Part shown: positions 1 to 9,847 of the stretch, in pieces
Layout: every line of letters begins with the position of its first letter
Position numbering within the stretch: the stretch's first letter is position 1
NCBI RefSeq assembly: GCF_017916275.1
Contig: NZ_JAFMST010000003.1
Span: 310,001-374,000, forward strand
DNA from: Rubellimicrobium arenae
Lineage (GTDB): Bacteria > Pseudomonadota > Alphaproteobacteria > Rhodobacterales > Rhodobacteraceae
Length of the DNA: 64,000 nucleotides
Direction: 5' to 3'
Notes under the pieces: model-generated
What the model was told of the DNA's origin: nothing
What the model saw: the letters and a program-made list of their open reading frames with translations, nothing else
The model's database searches: none
Program-made: the position numbers and the translations under genes

Positions 1-1215
1 CGCCTGCTCGCCGAGATCGCGGCGACCTCCCCGGCCCTGGCGCGCTACCTCGGGCGCAACGCGGGCGTCCTGGATGCCGTGATCGCCGGCCGCTTCTTCG
101 CGCCTTGGCCGGGACGGGACGGCCTGGAGGCCACGCTGGAGCGGGCCATGGCCGAGGCGCGGGACTACGAAGCGCAGCTGAACGCGGCGCGGCGCTGGAT
201 GAAGGACTGGTGGTTCCGCATCGGCGTCCACCACCTGCAGGGCGTCATCGGCGCGGATGAGGCCGGAGCGCAGTACGCCGACCTCGCCGACGCCGTGCTG
301 CGGCGCATGTTCCCCAGGGTGCAGGAGGAGTTCGCCCGCAGGCATGGCACCGGACCCGGCTGGGGGGCGGTCGTGCTCGGGATGGGATCGCTCGGGGTCG
401 GGCGGCTCTCGGCCTCCTCGGACCTGGACCTCATCGTCATCTACGACGCGGGCGGGGCCGAGGCGTCGGACGGCGCGCGCGCCCTCGCGCCACGGACCTA
501 CTTTGCCCGGCTCACCCAGGCGCTCGTGACGGCGCTCTCGGCCCCCATGGCGGAGGGGCGCCTTTACGAGGTGGACATGCGGCTGCGCCCCTCCGGACGG
601 CAGGGGCCGGTGGCGACCTCCTGGGCTTCGTTCCAGAGCTATCAGCGCGACGAGGCCTGGACCTGGGAGCATCTGGCCCTGACCCGCGCCCGGGTGGTGG
701 CCGGGGCGGGGGATGGCGCGGCGGCCCTGGCCCAAGGGGTGGAGGCCTTCCGCGAGACCCTGATCGCGGGCCGCAGGGGCGACGCGCGCATCCTCCCCGA
801 CGTGGCGGAGATGCGGGCCCGGCTCGCGGCCGCCAAGGCGGGCGATGGCGCCTGGGATCCCAAATCCGGCCCGGGGCGGCTTCGGGACATCGAACTGTTC
901 GCCCAAGGGCTCGCGCTCCGGGCCGGATCGCCGGCGCGCGGCACCGCCGACCAGCTGGAGGCCGGCGCGACCGGGGGTCTTGTGTCTGCAGAGGACGCGG
1001 CCACCCTGGCGCGCGCCGCGGACCTGCTCTGGCGCGTGCAGGCGGCGGCGCGGCTCCTGACCGAAGGCGCTCTCGATCCCGAGCGGGTGGGCGAGGGCGG
1101 ACGCCGTTTCCTCTTGCGGGAAACGGGCGAGGGCAGCATCCCGACGCTGGACGACCGCTTGTCCGCCGAGGCGGCAAGGGCGGCGACCGTGATCGGCAGG
1201 GCTTTGGAAGGATGA
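1..1215 (+). CDS. glnE: Glutamine synthetase adenylyltransferase/removase, C-terminal part (truncated by window edge)
   Basis: GlnE adds and removes AMP on glutamine synthetase in response to PII, setting ammonia assimilation. The frame is open from base 1, so the N-terminal half lies outside the window. A nucleotidyltransferase signature (GMGSLGVGRLSASSDLDLIV, near 379-438) is followed by the VDMRLRPSG motif near 574-600, as in the second catalytic domain of GlnE, and then by a helical C-terminus. The stop at 1213-1215 is one base from the next start, so the two genes are probably co-transcribed. Identification is by family motifs and is firm; only the 5' end is missing. Confidence 0.95.
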   Translation, partial: RLLAEIAATSPALARYLGRNAGVLDAVIAGRFFAPWPGRDGLEATLERAMAEARDYEAQLNAARRWMKDWWFRIGVHHLQGVIGADEAGAQYADLADAVLRRMFPRVQEEFARRHGTGPGWGAVVLGMGSLGVGRLSASSDLDLIVIYDAGGAEASDGARALAPRTYFARLTQALVTALSAPMAEGRLYEVDMRLRPSGRQGPVATSWASFQSYQRDEAWTWEHLALTRARVVAGAGDGAAALAQGVEAFRETLIAGRRGDARILPDVAEMRARLAAAKAGDGAWDPKSGPGRLRDIELFAQGLALRAGSPARGTADQLEAGATGGLVSAEDAATLARAADLLWRVQAAARLLTEGALDPERVGEGGRRFLLRETGEGSIPTLDDRLSAEAARAATVIGRALEG

Positions 1216-1216
1216 C

Positions 1217-1480
1217 ATGACCGACAGGGATCCCCATGATCCGAAGGGCCTGGTGCGGGAAGCCTACGCGATTCCCGGCATCACCCCGTCGGAGTGCCGG
1301 TCGATCTTTCTGGACTGGGCGCTGTCGCTTCCGGACGGGGCCGATCCGATCCCGTCGGTCCAGGCGCTTATCGACCGGTATGGCGCCGAGCATCCGATGA
1401 CGGAGGTGCTCCGGGCGGCCCTGCATCCGCCGGGCGGTCCGCGGCGTCGGGGCGGGCGTGCCGGTCGCCTGACCCGTTAA
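1217..1480 (+). CDS. Small conserved protein of unknown function
   Basis: An 87-residue acidic protein with an arginine/glycine-rich tail. It has no signal peptide, membrane segment or catalytic motif that I recognise. ATG follows the glnE stop by one base, which suggests translational coupling to glnE, and prfA starts 50 bases downstream. I recall similar short proteins after glnE in Rhodobacteraceae but cannot name a function. The coupling and the codon use, similar to neighbouring genes, are the main support. Confidence 0.7.
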   Translation: MTDRDPHDPKGLVREAYAIPGITPSECRSIFLDWALSLPDGADPIPSVQALIDRYGAEHPMTEVLRAALHPPGGPRRRGGRAGRLTR

Positions 1481-1530
1481 GGCCGCCGGGCGCCCTTGAC
1501 CGGACGGTCGCAAGAGGCGAAAGCCCCCGC

Positions 1531-2586
1531 ATGATCCCCGAGGACCGCCTTCACGACATCGCCCAGCGCTACGCCTTCCTCGAGGCGAAGATGCAGGACG
1601 CCCTACCGCCCGCCGAGATCGCCCAAGTCTCGCGCGAGTGGTCGCAGCTCCGGCCGGTCGTCGAGGCCGCCGAGGCCTGGCGCGCGCTGTCCCGCAGCGT
1701 TGCCGAGACCGAGGCGATGCTGGCCGATCCCGACCTGCGTCCCCTGGCCGAGGAGGAGCTTCCTGTGCTCCGGGACCGGCTGGCCCAGGGGGAGCGGGAC
1801 CTGCAGCTCGCGCTCCTGCCCAAGGATGCCGCCGACGCCCGGCCGGCCATGCTCGAGATCCGGCCCGGCACCGGGGGGGACGAAGCCGCGCTGTTCGCCG
1901 GCGATCTCGCGCGCATGTACCAGCGCTATGCCGAAGCGCAGGGCTGGCGCTTCGACGTAGTCGAGGAGCAGGCCACCGATCTCGGCGGCCTCAAGGAGCT
2001 CGTCGCCCGGATCGAGGGCGAGGGTGTCTTTGCCCGGCTCAAGTATGAAAGCGGGGTGCACCGGATTCAGCGCGTTCCCGCCACCGAAGCGTCGGGCCGG
2101 ATCCATACCTCGGCCGCGACGGTGGCCGTCCTGCCGGAGGCGGAGGAGGTCGACATCCAGATCAATCCCGGCGACCTGCGGATCGACACGATGAGATCGT
2201 CGGGCGCAGGCGGGCAGCACGTCAACACCACCGACTCGGCTGTGCGCATCACCCACCTTCCGACCGGCATCGTGGTCACATCGTCGCAGAAGTCCCAGCA
2301 TCGCAACCGCGACCTCGCCATGCAGGTGCTTCGGGCCCGCCTCTACGAGCTGGAACGGTCGAGGACCGAAGGCGCCCGGGCCGCCGACCGCCGATCGCAG
2401 GTCGGCTCCGGCGACCGGAGCGAGCGCATACGGACCTACAACGTGCCGCAAGGGCGGCTCACCGACCACCGCATCGGCCTCACGCTCTACCGTCTCGACC
2501 AGATCCTCGACGGCGATCTGGGCGAGGTCATCGACGCCCTGACCACGCATGCGCAGGCCGAGGCTCTGGCTCAGATGGGGGACTGA
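1531..2586 (+). CDS. prfA: Peptide chain release factor 1
   Basis: Recognises UAA and UAG stop codons and triggers peptide release on the ribosome. The 351-residue product is close to the usual ~355-360. The RF1-specific codon-reading tripeptide PAT is at about residues 183-185, and the universal GGQ is at 227-229 within [22 protein letters not shown] 1531 was chosen over the earlier in-frame ATG at 1294 because RF1 homology starts there and the upstream part overlaps the preceding gene. prmC, whose product methylates the GGQ glutamine, follows by 66 bases, which is a functional pairing. Confidence 0.97.
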   Translation: MIPEDRLHDIAQRYAFLEAKMQDALPPAEIAQVSREWSQLRPVVEAAEAWRALSRSVAETEAMLADPDLRPLAEEELPVLRDRLAQGERDLQLALLPKDAADARPAMLEIRPGTGGDEAALFAGDLARMYQRYAEAQGWRFDVVEEQATDLGGLKELVARIEGEGVFARLKYESGVHRIQRVPATEASGRIHTSAATVAVLPEAEEVDIQINPGDLRIDTMRSSGAGGQHVNTTDSAVRITHLPTGIVVTSSQKSQHRNRDLAMQVLRARLYELERSRTEGARAADRRSQVGSGDRSERIRTYNVPQGRLTDHRIGLTLYRLDQILDGDLGEVIDALTTHAQAEALAQMGD

Positions 2587-2652
2587 GCGGATGAGCGGGC
2601 GGATCATGGAAGCCGCGTTGATCGATTCCGCCCCGGCGACGGACCATCCCCG

Positions 2653-3483
2653 GTGACAGCGGCCGAAGCTCTTGTCGCCGGGGTTCGCCGCTTGCGCGAG
2701 GCCGGTCTGTCCGAGCCGGCCGGCGACGCGCGACGTCTTCTCGCCCATGCGTTGGGCGTTGCGCCGGGACGGTTGACCCTCGTGCTGCCTGATCCGATTT
2801 CAGAAGGCGCAGAAGATACTTATAGAGGACTCCTCGCGCAGCGCGTGAAGCGGCAGCCGGTCTCCCAGATCGTCGGCTCGCGGAACTTCTGGGGGCGCGA
2901 GTTCCTCGTGACGCCTCATGTGCTCGACCCCAGGCCCGAAACCGAGATCCTGATCGCTGCCGCTCTGGAGGAGCCGTTTCAGACGCTGGCGGACCTCGGG
3001 ACCGGCTCGGGTTGCATCCTCGTGACGCTCCTGGCCGAGCGGGGCGGCACGCGGGGGCTGGGCCTGGACCTTTCGCCGGAGGCCCTGACCATCGCCCGGC
3101 AGAACGCCGAGGCGCATGGCGTGGCGGATCGGGCGGAGTTCCGGTCCTCCGACTGGTTCTCGGCGCTGGGCGAACGCGTCGATCTGATCGTTTCGAACCC
3201 ACCCTACATCGCGCTCTCCGAAATGCCGGGCCTGGAGCCCGAAGTGAGGGATTGGGAACCCCGCCTCGCTCTCACGGACGAAGGGGACGGGCTTGGCGCC
3301 TATCGGGCGATTCTGGCAGGCGCCGCTCCAAGGCTGGCGCCGGGCGGGCGCCTGATCGTCGAGATCGGGCCTACGCAGGCCGAGGCCGTCACAGCCATTG
3401 GGAAGGCGCACGGCATGGCCGCACCGGAGGTTCGGCGCGACCTGGATGGACGGGCGAGGGTTTGCCTGTTCCGCGTGCCTTGA
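2653..3483 (+). CDS. prmC: Release factor glutamine methyltransferase
   Basis: Class I SAM-dependent methyltransferase (HemK family) that N5-methylates the GGQ glutamine of release factors. In the 276 residues, the SAM-binding DLGTGSGC is at about 114-121 and the substrate-glutamine motif NPPY at about 182-185. The start is GTG at 2653: no ATG lies in frame between it and the prfA region, and the following TAAEALVAGVRRLREAG matches the family N-terminus. No convincing Shine-Dalgarno is seen, so it probably depends on transcription and perhaps translation from prfA. Confidence 0.95.
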   Translation: MTAAEALVAGVRRLREAGLSEPAGDARRLLAHALGVAPGRLTLVLPDPISEGAEDTYRGLLAQRVKRQPVSQIVGSRNFWGREFLVTPHVLDPRPETEILIAAALEEPFQTLADLGTGSGCILVTLLAERGGTRGLGLDLSPEALTIARQNAEAHGVADRAEFRSSDWFSALGERVDLIVSNPPYIALSEMPGLEPEVRDWEPRLALTDEGDGLGAYRAILAGAAPRLAPGGRLIVEIGPTQAEAVTAIGKAHGMAAPEVRRDLDGRARVCLFRVP

Positions 3484-3718
3484 ACGTCGCAAGGTCGCGC
3501 ACCATATGTTTCCAATCGGATTCGCCCTTGCCCCAACGCCAAACGCGTGCTTAGTGGCGCGCAGCGGACGGGCCGTGGAGGTCGGGCGATTGGGCGTCGC
3601 CTCGTTCCCCTGACCGGAGCGTCGCCTTCATTTCTTCAGGCCGATCCTCTCCCAGCGGCGCCTATGGCGCGGGATCAGGCCCAGAGCGTCAAGCACTTAC
3701 CCTGGAACAGCAGGCCCC

Positions 3719-4597
3719 ATGAGATCCTCCAAGCAGCGGCAGCGTAACAAGCAGAACCGCAACAACCGTCCGTCCGGCGGCAACATCATCAATCGCGTGT
3801 TCGACAGTTCGGGCCCCGAGGGGAAAGTGCGTGGCACGCCCCAGCAAATCATCGAGAAGTACCTTCAGCTCCACCGCGATGCCCAACTGGCTGGCGACCG
3901 CGTGAACGCCGAGAACTTTGCCCAGCACGCCGAGCATTACACCCGCATGCTCGCCGAGGCGATGCGGGACATCGAACGCGCGCGCGAAGAGCAGGAGCAG
4001 TTCCAGCGCGACCGCCAGCAGGAACGCGACCGCCAGATGGAAGTGCAGCGCGAGCAGCAACGCGAGCGTGACCAGCAGCGGGAGCGCGAACAGCCGCGGG
4101 ACCGGGACCAGCCGCGCGAACGGGAGCAGTTCCGGGACCGTGATCGTGACCGCGCTCCCCGTTTCCGGACGGCCGACGAAGGTCAGCCCGCTGCCCCGGT
4201 AGCTGCTCCCGTGGATATGGAGCCGAGCTTCCTGACGCAGCCGCTGTTCCCCGTTCTCGTGGCCGAGGCCCAGGACGATGCCGCGCCGGATGCCGGGCTC
4301 GTGGAAACGCCCGAAGAGCGGGCGCCCCGGCGGGAGCGCACCCGGCGGGAGCCGCGGGATGGTGAGCGCCGTCCCCGTCGCGAAGCGTCGCAGCCCGTTC
4401 CCGAGACTGCCGAGGCCGTTGCCGCCCCGGAACCGGCGATCGCGGCCGAGCCGGTCAACGCCAATGTCGCCGAGCCGGTGGTGGAAGCTCCTGCCCAGGA
4501 GGCTCCGGCCGCTGCGGAACGTCCCCGTCGTCCGCGCAAGCCGCGCGCTCCTCGTGCCACGGCGGCCGAGACAACGACGCCCGACGCGGCCGAGTAA
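3719..4597 (+). CDS. DUF4167 domain protein (Arg/Gln-rich, probably RNA-associated)
   Basis: A 292-residue protein. Residues ~1-85 form the conserved DUF4167 block (very basic start RSSKQRQRNKQNRNN, then an IEKYLQLHRDAQLAGDRVNAENFAQHAEHYTR helix-like segment). Next comes a long low-complexity charged stretch of RDRQ/REQ repeats (~95-155), probably coiled or disordered, then an Ala/Pro/Glu-rich region and a basic tail RPRRPRKPRAPRA. The family is widespread in Alphaproteobacteria and its biochemical role is unknown. The basic ends suggest nucleic-acid contact, which is inference only. A bidirectional terminator lies just after it. Confidence 0.85.
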   Translation: MRSSKQRQRNKQNRNNRPSGGNIINRVFDSSGPEGKVRGTPQQIIEKYLQLHRDAQLAGDRVNAENFAQHAEHYTRMLAEAMRDIERAREEQEQFQRDRQQERDRQMEVQREQQRERDQQREREQPRDRDQPREREQFRDRDRDRAPRFRTADEGQPAAPVAAPVDMEPSFLTQPLFPVLVAEAQDDAAPDAGLVETPEERAPRRERTRREPRDGERRPRREASQPVPETAEAVAAPEPAIAAEPVNANVAEPVVEAPAQEAPAAAERPRRPRKPRAPRATAAETTTPDAAE

Positions 4598-4626
4598 AGG
4601 CCTTCGGGCCGATCTGATCGGATGAA

Positions 4627-4660
4627 AAGGGCGGGGATAGTTCCCCGCCCTAACTGTTTC
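4627..4660. terminator. Bidirectional rho-independent terminator between DUF4167 gene and rsmA
   Basis: A 9-bp GC-rich perfect stem (GGGCGGGGA at 4629-4637 with TCCCCGCCC at 4642-4650) closes a 4-base loop. It is preceded by AAAA and followed by TAACTGTTT. It lies between convergent genes, and its right arm touches the last base of the rsmA stop codon, so it can serve both strands. Confidence 0.8.
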
Positions 4661-5495
4661 CGTCGAGGCTGCGCGCCAGCGCGCAGAAGGCTTCGAGCGG
4701 AACCTGCTCGGCCCGCTCGGTCGGAGGGATCCCCACGGCATTGAGGTGAGCCTCGATGTCGGGGCTCAGGCCCTTGAGGGAGGAGCGCAGCATCTTGCGC
4801 CTTTGTCCGAAGGCGGCTGCCGTCAGCGTCGAAAGCACCCGGGCGTTGGCCGGGAAGCGCGGGGCGGGCAAAGCCTCGAGGTGCACCACCGCCGAGGACA
4901 CCTTGGGGGGCGGAACGAAGGCCTGGGGCGGCAGGTCGAGGACGATGCGCGGCTCGGCCCGCCACTGGGCAAGGATCGCCAGCCTCCCGTAGGCGTCGTC
5001 CCCGGCCCTGGCGACGATCCGCTGCGCCACTTCCTTCTGGAACATCAACGTGAGCGATGTCCAGAAGGGCGGCCAGTCCGGCGGAGTGAGCCAACGGACC
5101 AGGAGCTCCGTCCCGACGTTGTAGGGCAGGTTGGCCACCACCTTGACGGGCGGGGTCAGCCGCCCGGACAGGTCCACCTGCAGGGCATCGCCCTCGATGA
5201 CCTCGAGCCGCCCGGGATAGGCGGCCGCGATCTCGGCCAGCGCGGGCAGGCAGCGGCTGTCCTTCTCGATGGCGACGACCTTGCGCGCGCCCTCGGCCAG
5301 CAGGCCGCGGGTCAATCCCCCCGGACCCGGTCCGACCTCGATCACATCCGCCGCGGCCAGATCGCCTGCGGCGCGCGCGATCCGGGCCGTCAGGTTCAGG
5401 TCGAGGATGAAGTTCTGCCCCAGCGCCTTGCGGGCGGACAGGCCATGTGTCGCAATCACCTCGCGCAGGGGAGGCAGGCCATCTATTGCCGCCAC
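4650..5495 (-). CDS. rsmA: 16S rRNA (adenine1518/1519-N6)-dimethyltransferase
   Basis: KsgA/RsmA dimethylates two adjacent adenines in helix 45 of 16S rRNA during late 30S assembly. The 281-residue protein has the KALGQNF entry motif (~24-29), the SAM-binding EVGPGPGG (~53-60) and the adenine-methylation motif NLPY (~122-125), all canonical. The start overlaps the end of pdxA by 13 bases, the usual pdxA-rsmA arrangement, so it is the last gene of the minus-strand lpt-surA-pdxA operon and ends at the shared hairpin terminator. Confidence 0.97.
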   Translation of the reverse strand: MAAIDGLPPLREVIATHGLSARKALGQNFILDLNLTARIARAAGDLAAADVIEVGPGPGGLTRGLLAEGARKVVAIEKDSRCLPALAEIAAAYPGRLEVIEGDALQVDLSGRLTPPVKVVANLPYNVGTELLVRWLTPPDWPPFWTSLTLMFQKEVAQRIVARAGDDAYGRLAILAQWRAEPRIVLDLPPQAFVPPPKVSSAVVHLEALPAPRFPANARVLSTLTAAAFGQRRKMLRSSLKGLSPDIEAHLNAVGIPPTERAEQVPLEAFCALARSLDGNS

Positions 5496-6454
5496 GGTGT
5501 TCCCCTTTGCCCTGCGAGGCGGTCGGCCAGGTCCAGCGCGGCGATCATGGACCGGGGATCGGCGCGGCCTTGGCCTGCGATTCCGAAGGCCGTGCCGTGA
5601 TCCGGCGACGTGCGCACGAACGGCAGGCCCGCCGTCACGTTCACTCCGCGGGCGAAGTCCAGCGTCTTGATCGGGATCAGCGCCTGGTCGTGGTACATGC
5701 AGACGGCGGCGTCATAGCCCGCGCGCGCCTCCTCGTGGAACATCGTGTCCGCGGGCAGCGGCCCCGCGAGGGTCATCCCCTCCGCCCGAAGGCGGTCGAG
5801 CACGGGGCCGATCAGGGTGGCTTCCTCGGTTCCCATCAGGCCGTCTTCCCCGGCATGGGGGTTGAGGCCCGCCACGGCGATCCGGGGCTCGGGCAGGCCC
5901 CAATCGTGGCGGAGCGAGTCCCAGGTGATCCGCAGCACCCGTTCGAGCCGATCCGCCGTAAGCAGGCGCGGAACGTCGGCCAGCGCGACATGGATGGTGG
6001 CCGGAACGACCCGCAGCCCTTCGCAGGCCAGCATCATGACGACGTCCACGTCACCGCCGAGATGGGCCAGGAACTCGGTATGGCCCGGGTAGCCGAAGCC
6101 TGCGCCCGAGACCAGCGCGGCCTTGGAGATGGGAGCGGTGCAGAGGGCGCTCGCCCGGCCCGCGCGGACGAGGTCCACGCCTTCCGAGATCGCGTCGATC
6201 ACCCCTTGGGCATGGGCCGGGTTCGGCCGGCCCGGGCTGACGGGCGGGCCGAAGTCACGGGCCAGGACAGGCAGCGCCCTCCGGGCGACCTCGGCGGCCT
6301 CCTCGGGGCCGGACACTTCGGCCACTGGCGTGCCAGGGGGCAGGTGCCGCGGGTCACCGATCCAGAGCATCGGGCGGCGCAGGAGATCCCAGGCCTTGGC
6401 CGCGACCTCCGGGCCGATGCCGGCCGGTTCCCCACAGGAGACGATGACCGTCAT
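5483..6454 (-). CDS. pdxA: 4-hydroxythreonine-4-phosphate dehydrogenase
   Basis: NAD-dependent, metal-requiring enzyme of the DXP-dependent pyridoxal phosphate pathway, supplying the amino-ketone used by PdxJ. The chosen ATG at 6452-6454 gives 323 residues beginning [16 protein letters not shown], the PdxA N-terminal signature. The open frame runs further upstream but that part is low-complexity and unlike the family. Further motifs include [25 protein letters not shown] and [10 protein letters not shown]. Overlaps rsmA by 13 bases. Confidence 0.96.
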   Translation of the reverse strand: MTVIVSCGEPAGIGPEVAAKAWDLLRRPMLWIGDPRHLPPGTPVAEVSGPEEAAEVARRALPVLARDFGPPVSPGRPNPAHAQGVIDAISEGVDLVRAGRASALCTAPISKAALVSGAGFGYPGHTEFLAHLGGDVDVVMMLACEGLRVVPATIHVALADVPRLLTADRLERVLRITWDSLRHDWGLPEPRIAVAGLNPHAGEDGLMGTEEATLIGPVLDRLRAEGMTLAGPLPADTMFHEEARAGYDAAVCMYHDQALIPIKTLDFARGVNVTAGLPFVRTSPDHGTAFGIAGQGRADPRSMIAALDLADRLAGQRGTPWRQ

Positions 6455-6530
6455 CGGTTCGACGCGCCAGAGGCGGGGGCATCGCCGGCGCGTTTGCTCC
6501 GCTGCGCCCGGTCCCGGCGGCCTGTCCCCC

Positions 6531-7748
6531 TCATTCGCCGACGATCGTGGCGCTGGCCCGCAGGTCAGCGACGATGGCATCGGCATAGGCGGCGAGGCGC
6601 TGGCTCCGCAGGGAGTTCGCCACCGCCTCCCGGTCCGATGCGCCTTCGGGCAGGGCGTACGTCCGCCCGCAAAGCATGGTGAGCACAAGCGTCTGGCCAC
6701 CGTCGGTGGTGCGGCCCCACGTCACCTCGCCCGAGTCGAGCTTGGCGAGGTCGAGCGCCACATCGGCGGGGATCGCCTCGGGGGCGAGGGTCTGGCGCTG
6801 GATGTTCTGGTCGGGCAGGCCCAGGCCGAACAGGTCGACGCAGTCGTCCACCGAGGCCGCGATCCGCGACGCCTGCGCGATGGCGTCCTGCGACAGCCCG
6901 CCCGGGATCCGAACCTCGGCGTAGTCGATCGCCTCGGGCGACGCCGCGGGCACCTGGGCCTCACGGATGTCCCGCAGTTGCAGCAGCGCCACGGCTCCGG
7001 TGACGGGAAGGGGCGAGGTCACCCCGCCGGGGGCAAGATCCAGGAGGACCTGTTGCAGCGCCGGCGGATAGTTGGACAGCGGCGTCCAGTCGAGCCGGCC
7101 GCCCTGTTCCGCCGAGGGCACCGCCGACACCTGCCGGGCGGCGGCTTCGAATTCGGCGGTCGAGCGGACCTGCGAGATCTGGCGCGCGACGGACTGGGCT
7201 TCCGCCTCGCGGCCGCGCGGCGCGGGAATCACGATCTCGGACAGCAGGACCTCGATGCCCTGGTCCTGGGTGGCCTGCTGGGCCAGCGCCTGGTCCACCT
7301 CGGCATCCGTGATCTCGATGTCGCTGAGGAAGCGGGCCCGGACATAGTCGCGCCAGGTCACGTTGGTCGCGACATAGTCGCGGAGCGACTCGTAGGCGAT
7401 GCCCTGGGAGCCGAGCTGCGCGACGAACTCCTCGAGGGACAGGTTGGCGCGCGAGGCGAAGTCGGTCAGCGCCCGCTGAAGCCCCTCGTCGTTGAGGTTG
7501 AAGCCGACGCGCTCCAGCTCCTGGGCCTTGAGCCGTTCCTCCACGAGCTGCGTCCGCGCGACCTCGTTCAGGTCGCCGGAGGTCCGGAAGGCCTGGAGCA
7601 GCTTGATGCGCTGGTCCAGCTCGTAGCCGGTGACGGCGCGGTCGTTGACCACGATCACCGGAGAAAACAGGTTCTCCTGCGCCGCGACAGGGCCCGCCAG
7701 GGCCAGCGCGATGCAAAGCGCCTGCAGGAAAGAACCGGAACCCTTCAT
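6531..7748 (-). CDS. surA: SurA-type periplasmic chaperone / peptidyl-prolyl isomerase
   Basis: Periplasmic chaperone for outer-membrane proteins. A clear signal peptide (MKGSGSFLQALCIALALAG...AQ) supports the start at 7748 rather than the upstream in-frame ATG at 7772, which would put charged residues ahead of it and overlap lptD. Residues ~25-170 resemble the SurA N-terminal chaperone domain. A single parvulin-like segment follows (GIEVLLSEIVIPA ... GGRLDWTPLSNYPPALQQVLLDLAPGGVTSPLPV). The second parvulin domain of E. coli SurA is not evident. It sits between lptD and pdxA, as in many Gram-negatives. Confidence 0.88.
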   Translation of the reverse strand: MKGSGSFLQALCIALALAGPVAAQENLFSPVIVVNDRAVTGYELDQRIKLLQAFRTSGDLNEVARTQLVEERLKAQELERVGFNLNDEGLQRALTDFASRANLSLEEFVAQLGSQGIAYESLRDYVATNVTWRDYVRARFLSDIEITDAEVDQALAQQATQDQGIEVLLSEIVIPAPRGREAEAQSVARQISQVRSTAEFEAAARQVSAVPSAEQGGRLDWTPLSNYPPALQQVLLDLAPGGVTSPLPVTGAVALLQLRDIREAQVPAASPEAIDYAEVRIPGGLSQDAIAQASRIAASVDDCVDLFGLGLPDQNIQRQTLAPEAIPADVALDLAKLDSGEVTWGRTTDGGQTLVLTMLCGRTYALPEGASDREAVANSLRSQRLAAYADAIVADLRASATIVGE

Positions 7749-7759
7749 TCGCCCCTCCC

Positions 7760-9847
7760 TCAGCCGCGACACTGGCCGGGTGTGACCCGGGCCTGCCGAC
7801 CGGCCGAGAAGCCGTTGAGATTGACCGAGAGCCCGAAGTCGGTGGAGGGCCCGCTATCGTCCGAGGAGGTGTAGCGGCGCGCGGCCGAGACGTCCACATC
7901 CACGCATTCGTTGCGCCAGCCGAACCCGACCCCCGCGCGGGCGGGCCGGTCGTTGGCGACGTCGTAACGGGTGCCGGCGCGCAGCGTCCACCGGTCCGAG
8001 GGACGCCATTCGGCGTCGATGGTCCATTCCGCCGCCACGTCCGGCCGTTCCTCCGCGTCGTCGGCGGGAAGGAAGAGGTAGGCGGCCGACAGCGTCACCA
8101 GATCGTTGGACCAGTCCACCCGCGCCTCGGACTTGCCGATGGCGTCCATCTCGTCGGCCAGGAGCGTCCGCGCGTCCAGCGCGAACCCGCCGTCGAGGTC
8201 CACCTGCCCGCTGAGCAGCCAGTCCGAGACCGTCCCAGAAAGCCCGGACGCGCCCGAGCTGTCCTGCGCCTCGGTCCGGAGCACCCGCCCCAGCGCCACG
8301 GCCGAGGTGAAGCCCGGGCCCTGGCGCGTCCAGGCCAGCCCGAGCGACAGGCGGCCGCCTTCCTCGACGTCGTCCTCCCCCGGAAAGCGGGTCAGGGCGA
8401 ACAGGTTGGCCTCGTCGAACTCCACGAGGCGGCTGTCCTCGTCTGGCGGCTCCTCGCCTCGGGCTCCCGACCAGCCCAGCGAGGCGACGGGCTCGATCAG
8501 GTCGGCGGAGGCGCCGCGCCGCACCAGGGGCCAGCGAAGGGTCACGGCGGCTGCGGGCGCGATCCGGTAGAACGGGGCCGGATGGTCCGGGTCGTCGACG
8601 ATCCTGTAGGTGTCCAGGTCGCCGCGCACCTGCCCCTCGGCCAGGAGGCCAAAGCGGAGCACACGGTCGCCCCGCCATTCGGCGAAGGCGCCGGCCCGCA
8701 TCATGTCCCGACCCTCGGCTCCGTCGGCCCGCTCGGTCCGCAGGAACCCGTCGGCATCCGCGCCGAAGCCGAGCGTGCCACCCGCGGCCTCAAGCCGTCG
8801 CTCCCAACCAAGGGAGCCCAGCAGGGGCGGCAGGGTGGCCTCGTCCTCGTCGTCCCGAAGCGAGCGGATGTGGGTCAGGTCGGCCACGAACAGCGAGGAC
8901 GGGTCCACCCGGTTGACCTCCACGACGGATTCGAGCCGGTCGGCGTCGGAATAGCCGTAGTCGAGCAGGTAGCCTTCGTCGCTGACCGCGGTTCCCGAGA
9001 ACTCCAGCCGCAGGCCGCGGCCAAGGTCGAACTCACCCTCGGCGGCGATGGTGCCCCGGAGATCGTCGGGCAGGATGTCGTCCCGGCTGACCGCGCCCGT
9101 GATCTCGATGTCGCCCGCCAGGAAGGCCTGCCGGTAGCGGGTCTCGAGCGTCAGCGTCCGGCTGGACAGGTAGGGGGTCAGCGTGACGTCCCGGCTCGGT
9201 CCCAGCTCCACGAAGTAGGGAAGCTTCGCCCCGAAGCCGAGCCGGTCCGAGGTCCGCACCTGCGGGATGAGGAGACCTGTCGCGCGTTCGTTGCCCGGGT
9301 CCGGGAGCCGCATCCGGGGCACCCAGAAGATCGGGACCCCCCTGACGAGGAAGCGGGCGTTCTCGAAGTAAAGCTGCTCGGCGGCCTCGTCATGGATGAC
9401 CCGGCCCGCGCGGATCTCCCAGAGCGGGGTGCGGCCGGGGCAGACCTGGCACGAGGTCACGGCGGTGGCCGTCAGGGCCGACACATCGCCCAGGCGGTCC
9501 ACCCGGTTCGCGGCGAGCTGGAGCTGCTGGTCGAGCACGATCCGCGCCCCGCGCAGGAGACCGTCCTCCAGCCGCGGATCGAGGTCGGCCCGGTCGGCGG
9601 TCAGGATGTTGCCGCGGGCGTCCCGGATCAGGATCGGCCCCAGGATGCTCAGCCGATCGCTTTCGCGGTCATAGGTCACCTGCGCCGCGGACAGCACGGT
9701 TCCCTGATAGAAGGCCTGCACGTTGCCCGTCGCCACGAGATCCTCGTCGGCGGTCACGAACAGCTCGTCCGCGACCAGCACGGCGCTGTCCTGTGCGCGC
9801 GCCGCGACGGGAAGCAGGAGGGCGATCAGGACGAGAAGGCGCTTCAT
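7760..9847 (-). CDS. lptD: LPS-assembly protein LptD
   Basis: Outer-membrane beta-barrel that, with LptE, inserts lipopolysaccharide into the outer leaflet. The 695-residue protein begins with a signal peptide (MKRLLVLIALLLPVAARAQ). It continues with an OstA-type jellyroll (~25-130; VATGNVQAFYQGTVLSAAQVTYDRES) and then a long barrel domain rich in alternating aromatic/charged strands. One CxxC (TSCQVCPG, ~132-139) is visible, but not the full four-cysteine pattern of E. coli. It overlaps lptG by 4 bases (ATGA) and is followed by surA after 11 bases, so it is tightly co-transcribed. Confidence 0.95.
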   Translation of the reverse strand: MKRLLVLIALLLPVAARAQDSAVLVADELFVTADEDLVATGNVQAFYQGTVLSAAQVTYDRESDRLSILGPILIRDARGNILTADRADLDPRLEDGLLRGARIVLDQQLQLAANRVDRLGDVSALTATAVTSCQVCPGRTPLWEIRAGRVIHDEAAEQLYFENARFLVRGVPIFWVPRMRLPDPGNERATGLLIPQVRTSDRLGFGAKLPYFVELGPSRDVTLTPYLSSRTLTLETRYRQAFLAGDIEITGAVSRDDILPDDLRGTIAAEGEFDLGRGLRLEFSGTAVSDEGYLLDYGYSDADRLESVVEVNRVDPSSLFVADLTHIRSLRDDEDEATLPPLLGSLGWERRLEAAGGTLGFGADADGFLRTERADGAEGRDMMRAGAFAEWRGDRVLRFGLLAEGQVRGDLDTYRIVDDPDHPAPFYRIAPAAAVTLRWPLVRRGASADLIEPVASLGWSGARGEEPPDEDSRLVEFDEANLFALTRFPGEDDVEEGGRLSLGLAWTRQGPGFTSAVALGRVLRTEAQDSSGASGLSGTVSDWLLSGQVDLDGGFALDARTLLADEMDAIGKSEARVDWSNDLVTLSAAYLFLPADDAEERPDVAAEWTIDAEWRPSDRWTLRAGTRYDVANDRPARAGVGFGWRNECVDVDVSAARRYTSSDDSGPSTDFGLSVNLNGFSAGRQARVTPGQCRG

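Noticed and set aside
7749-7772. Earlier ATG start for the surA-like gene
   Set aside because: It overlaps lptD and places charged residues before a perfect signal peptide that begins at 7748.
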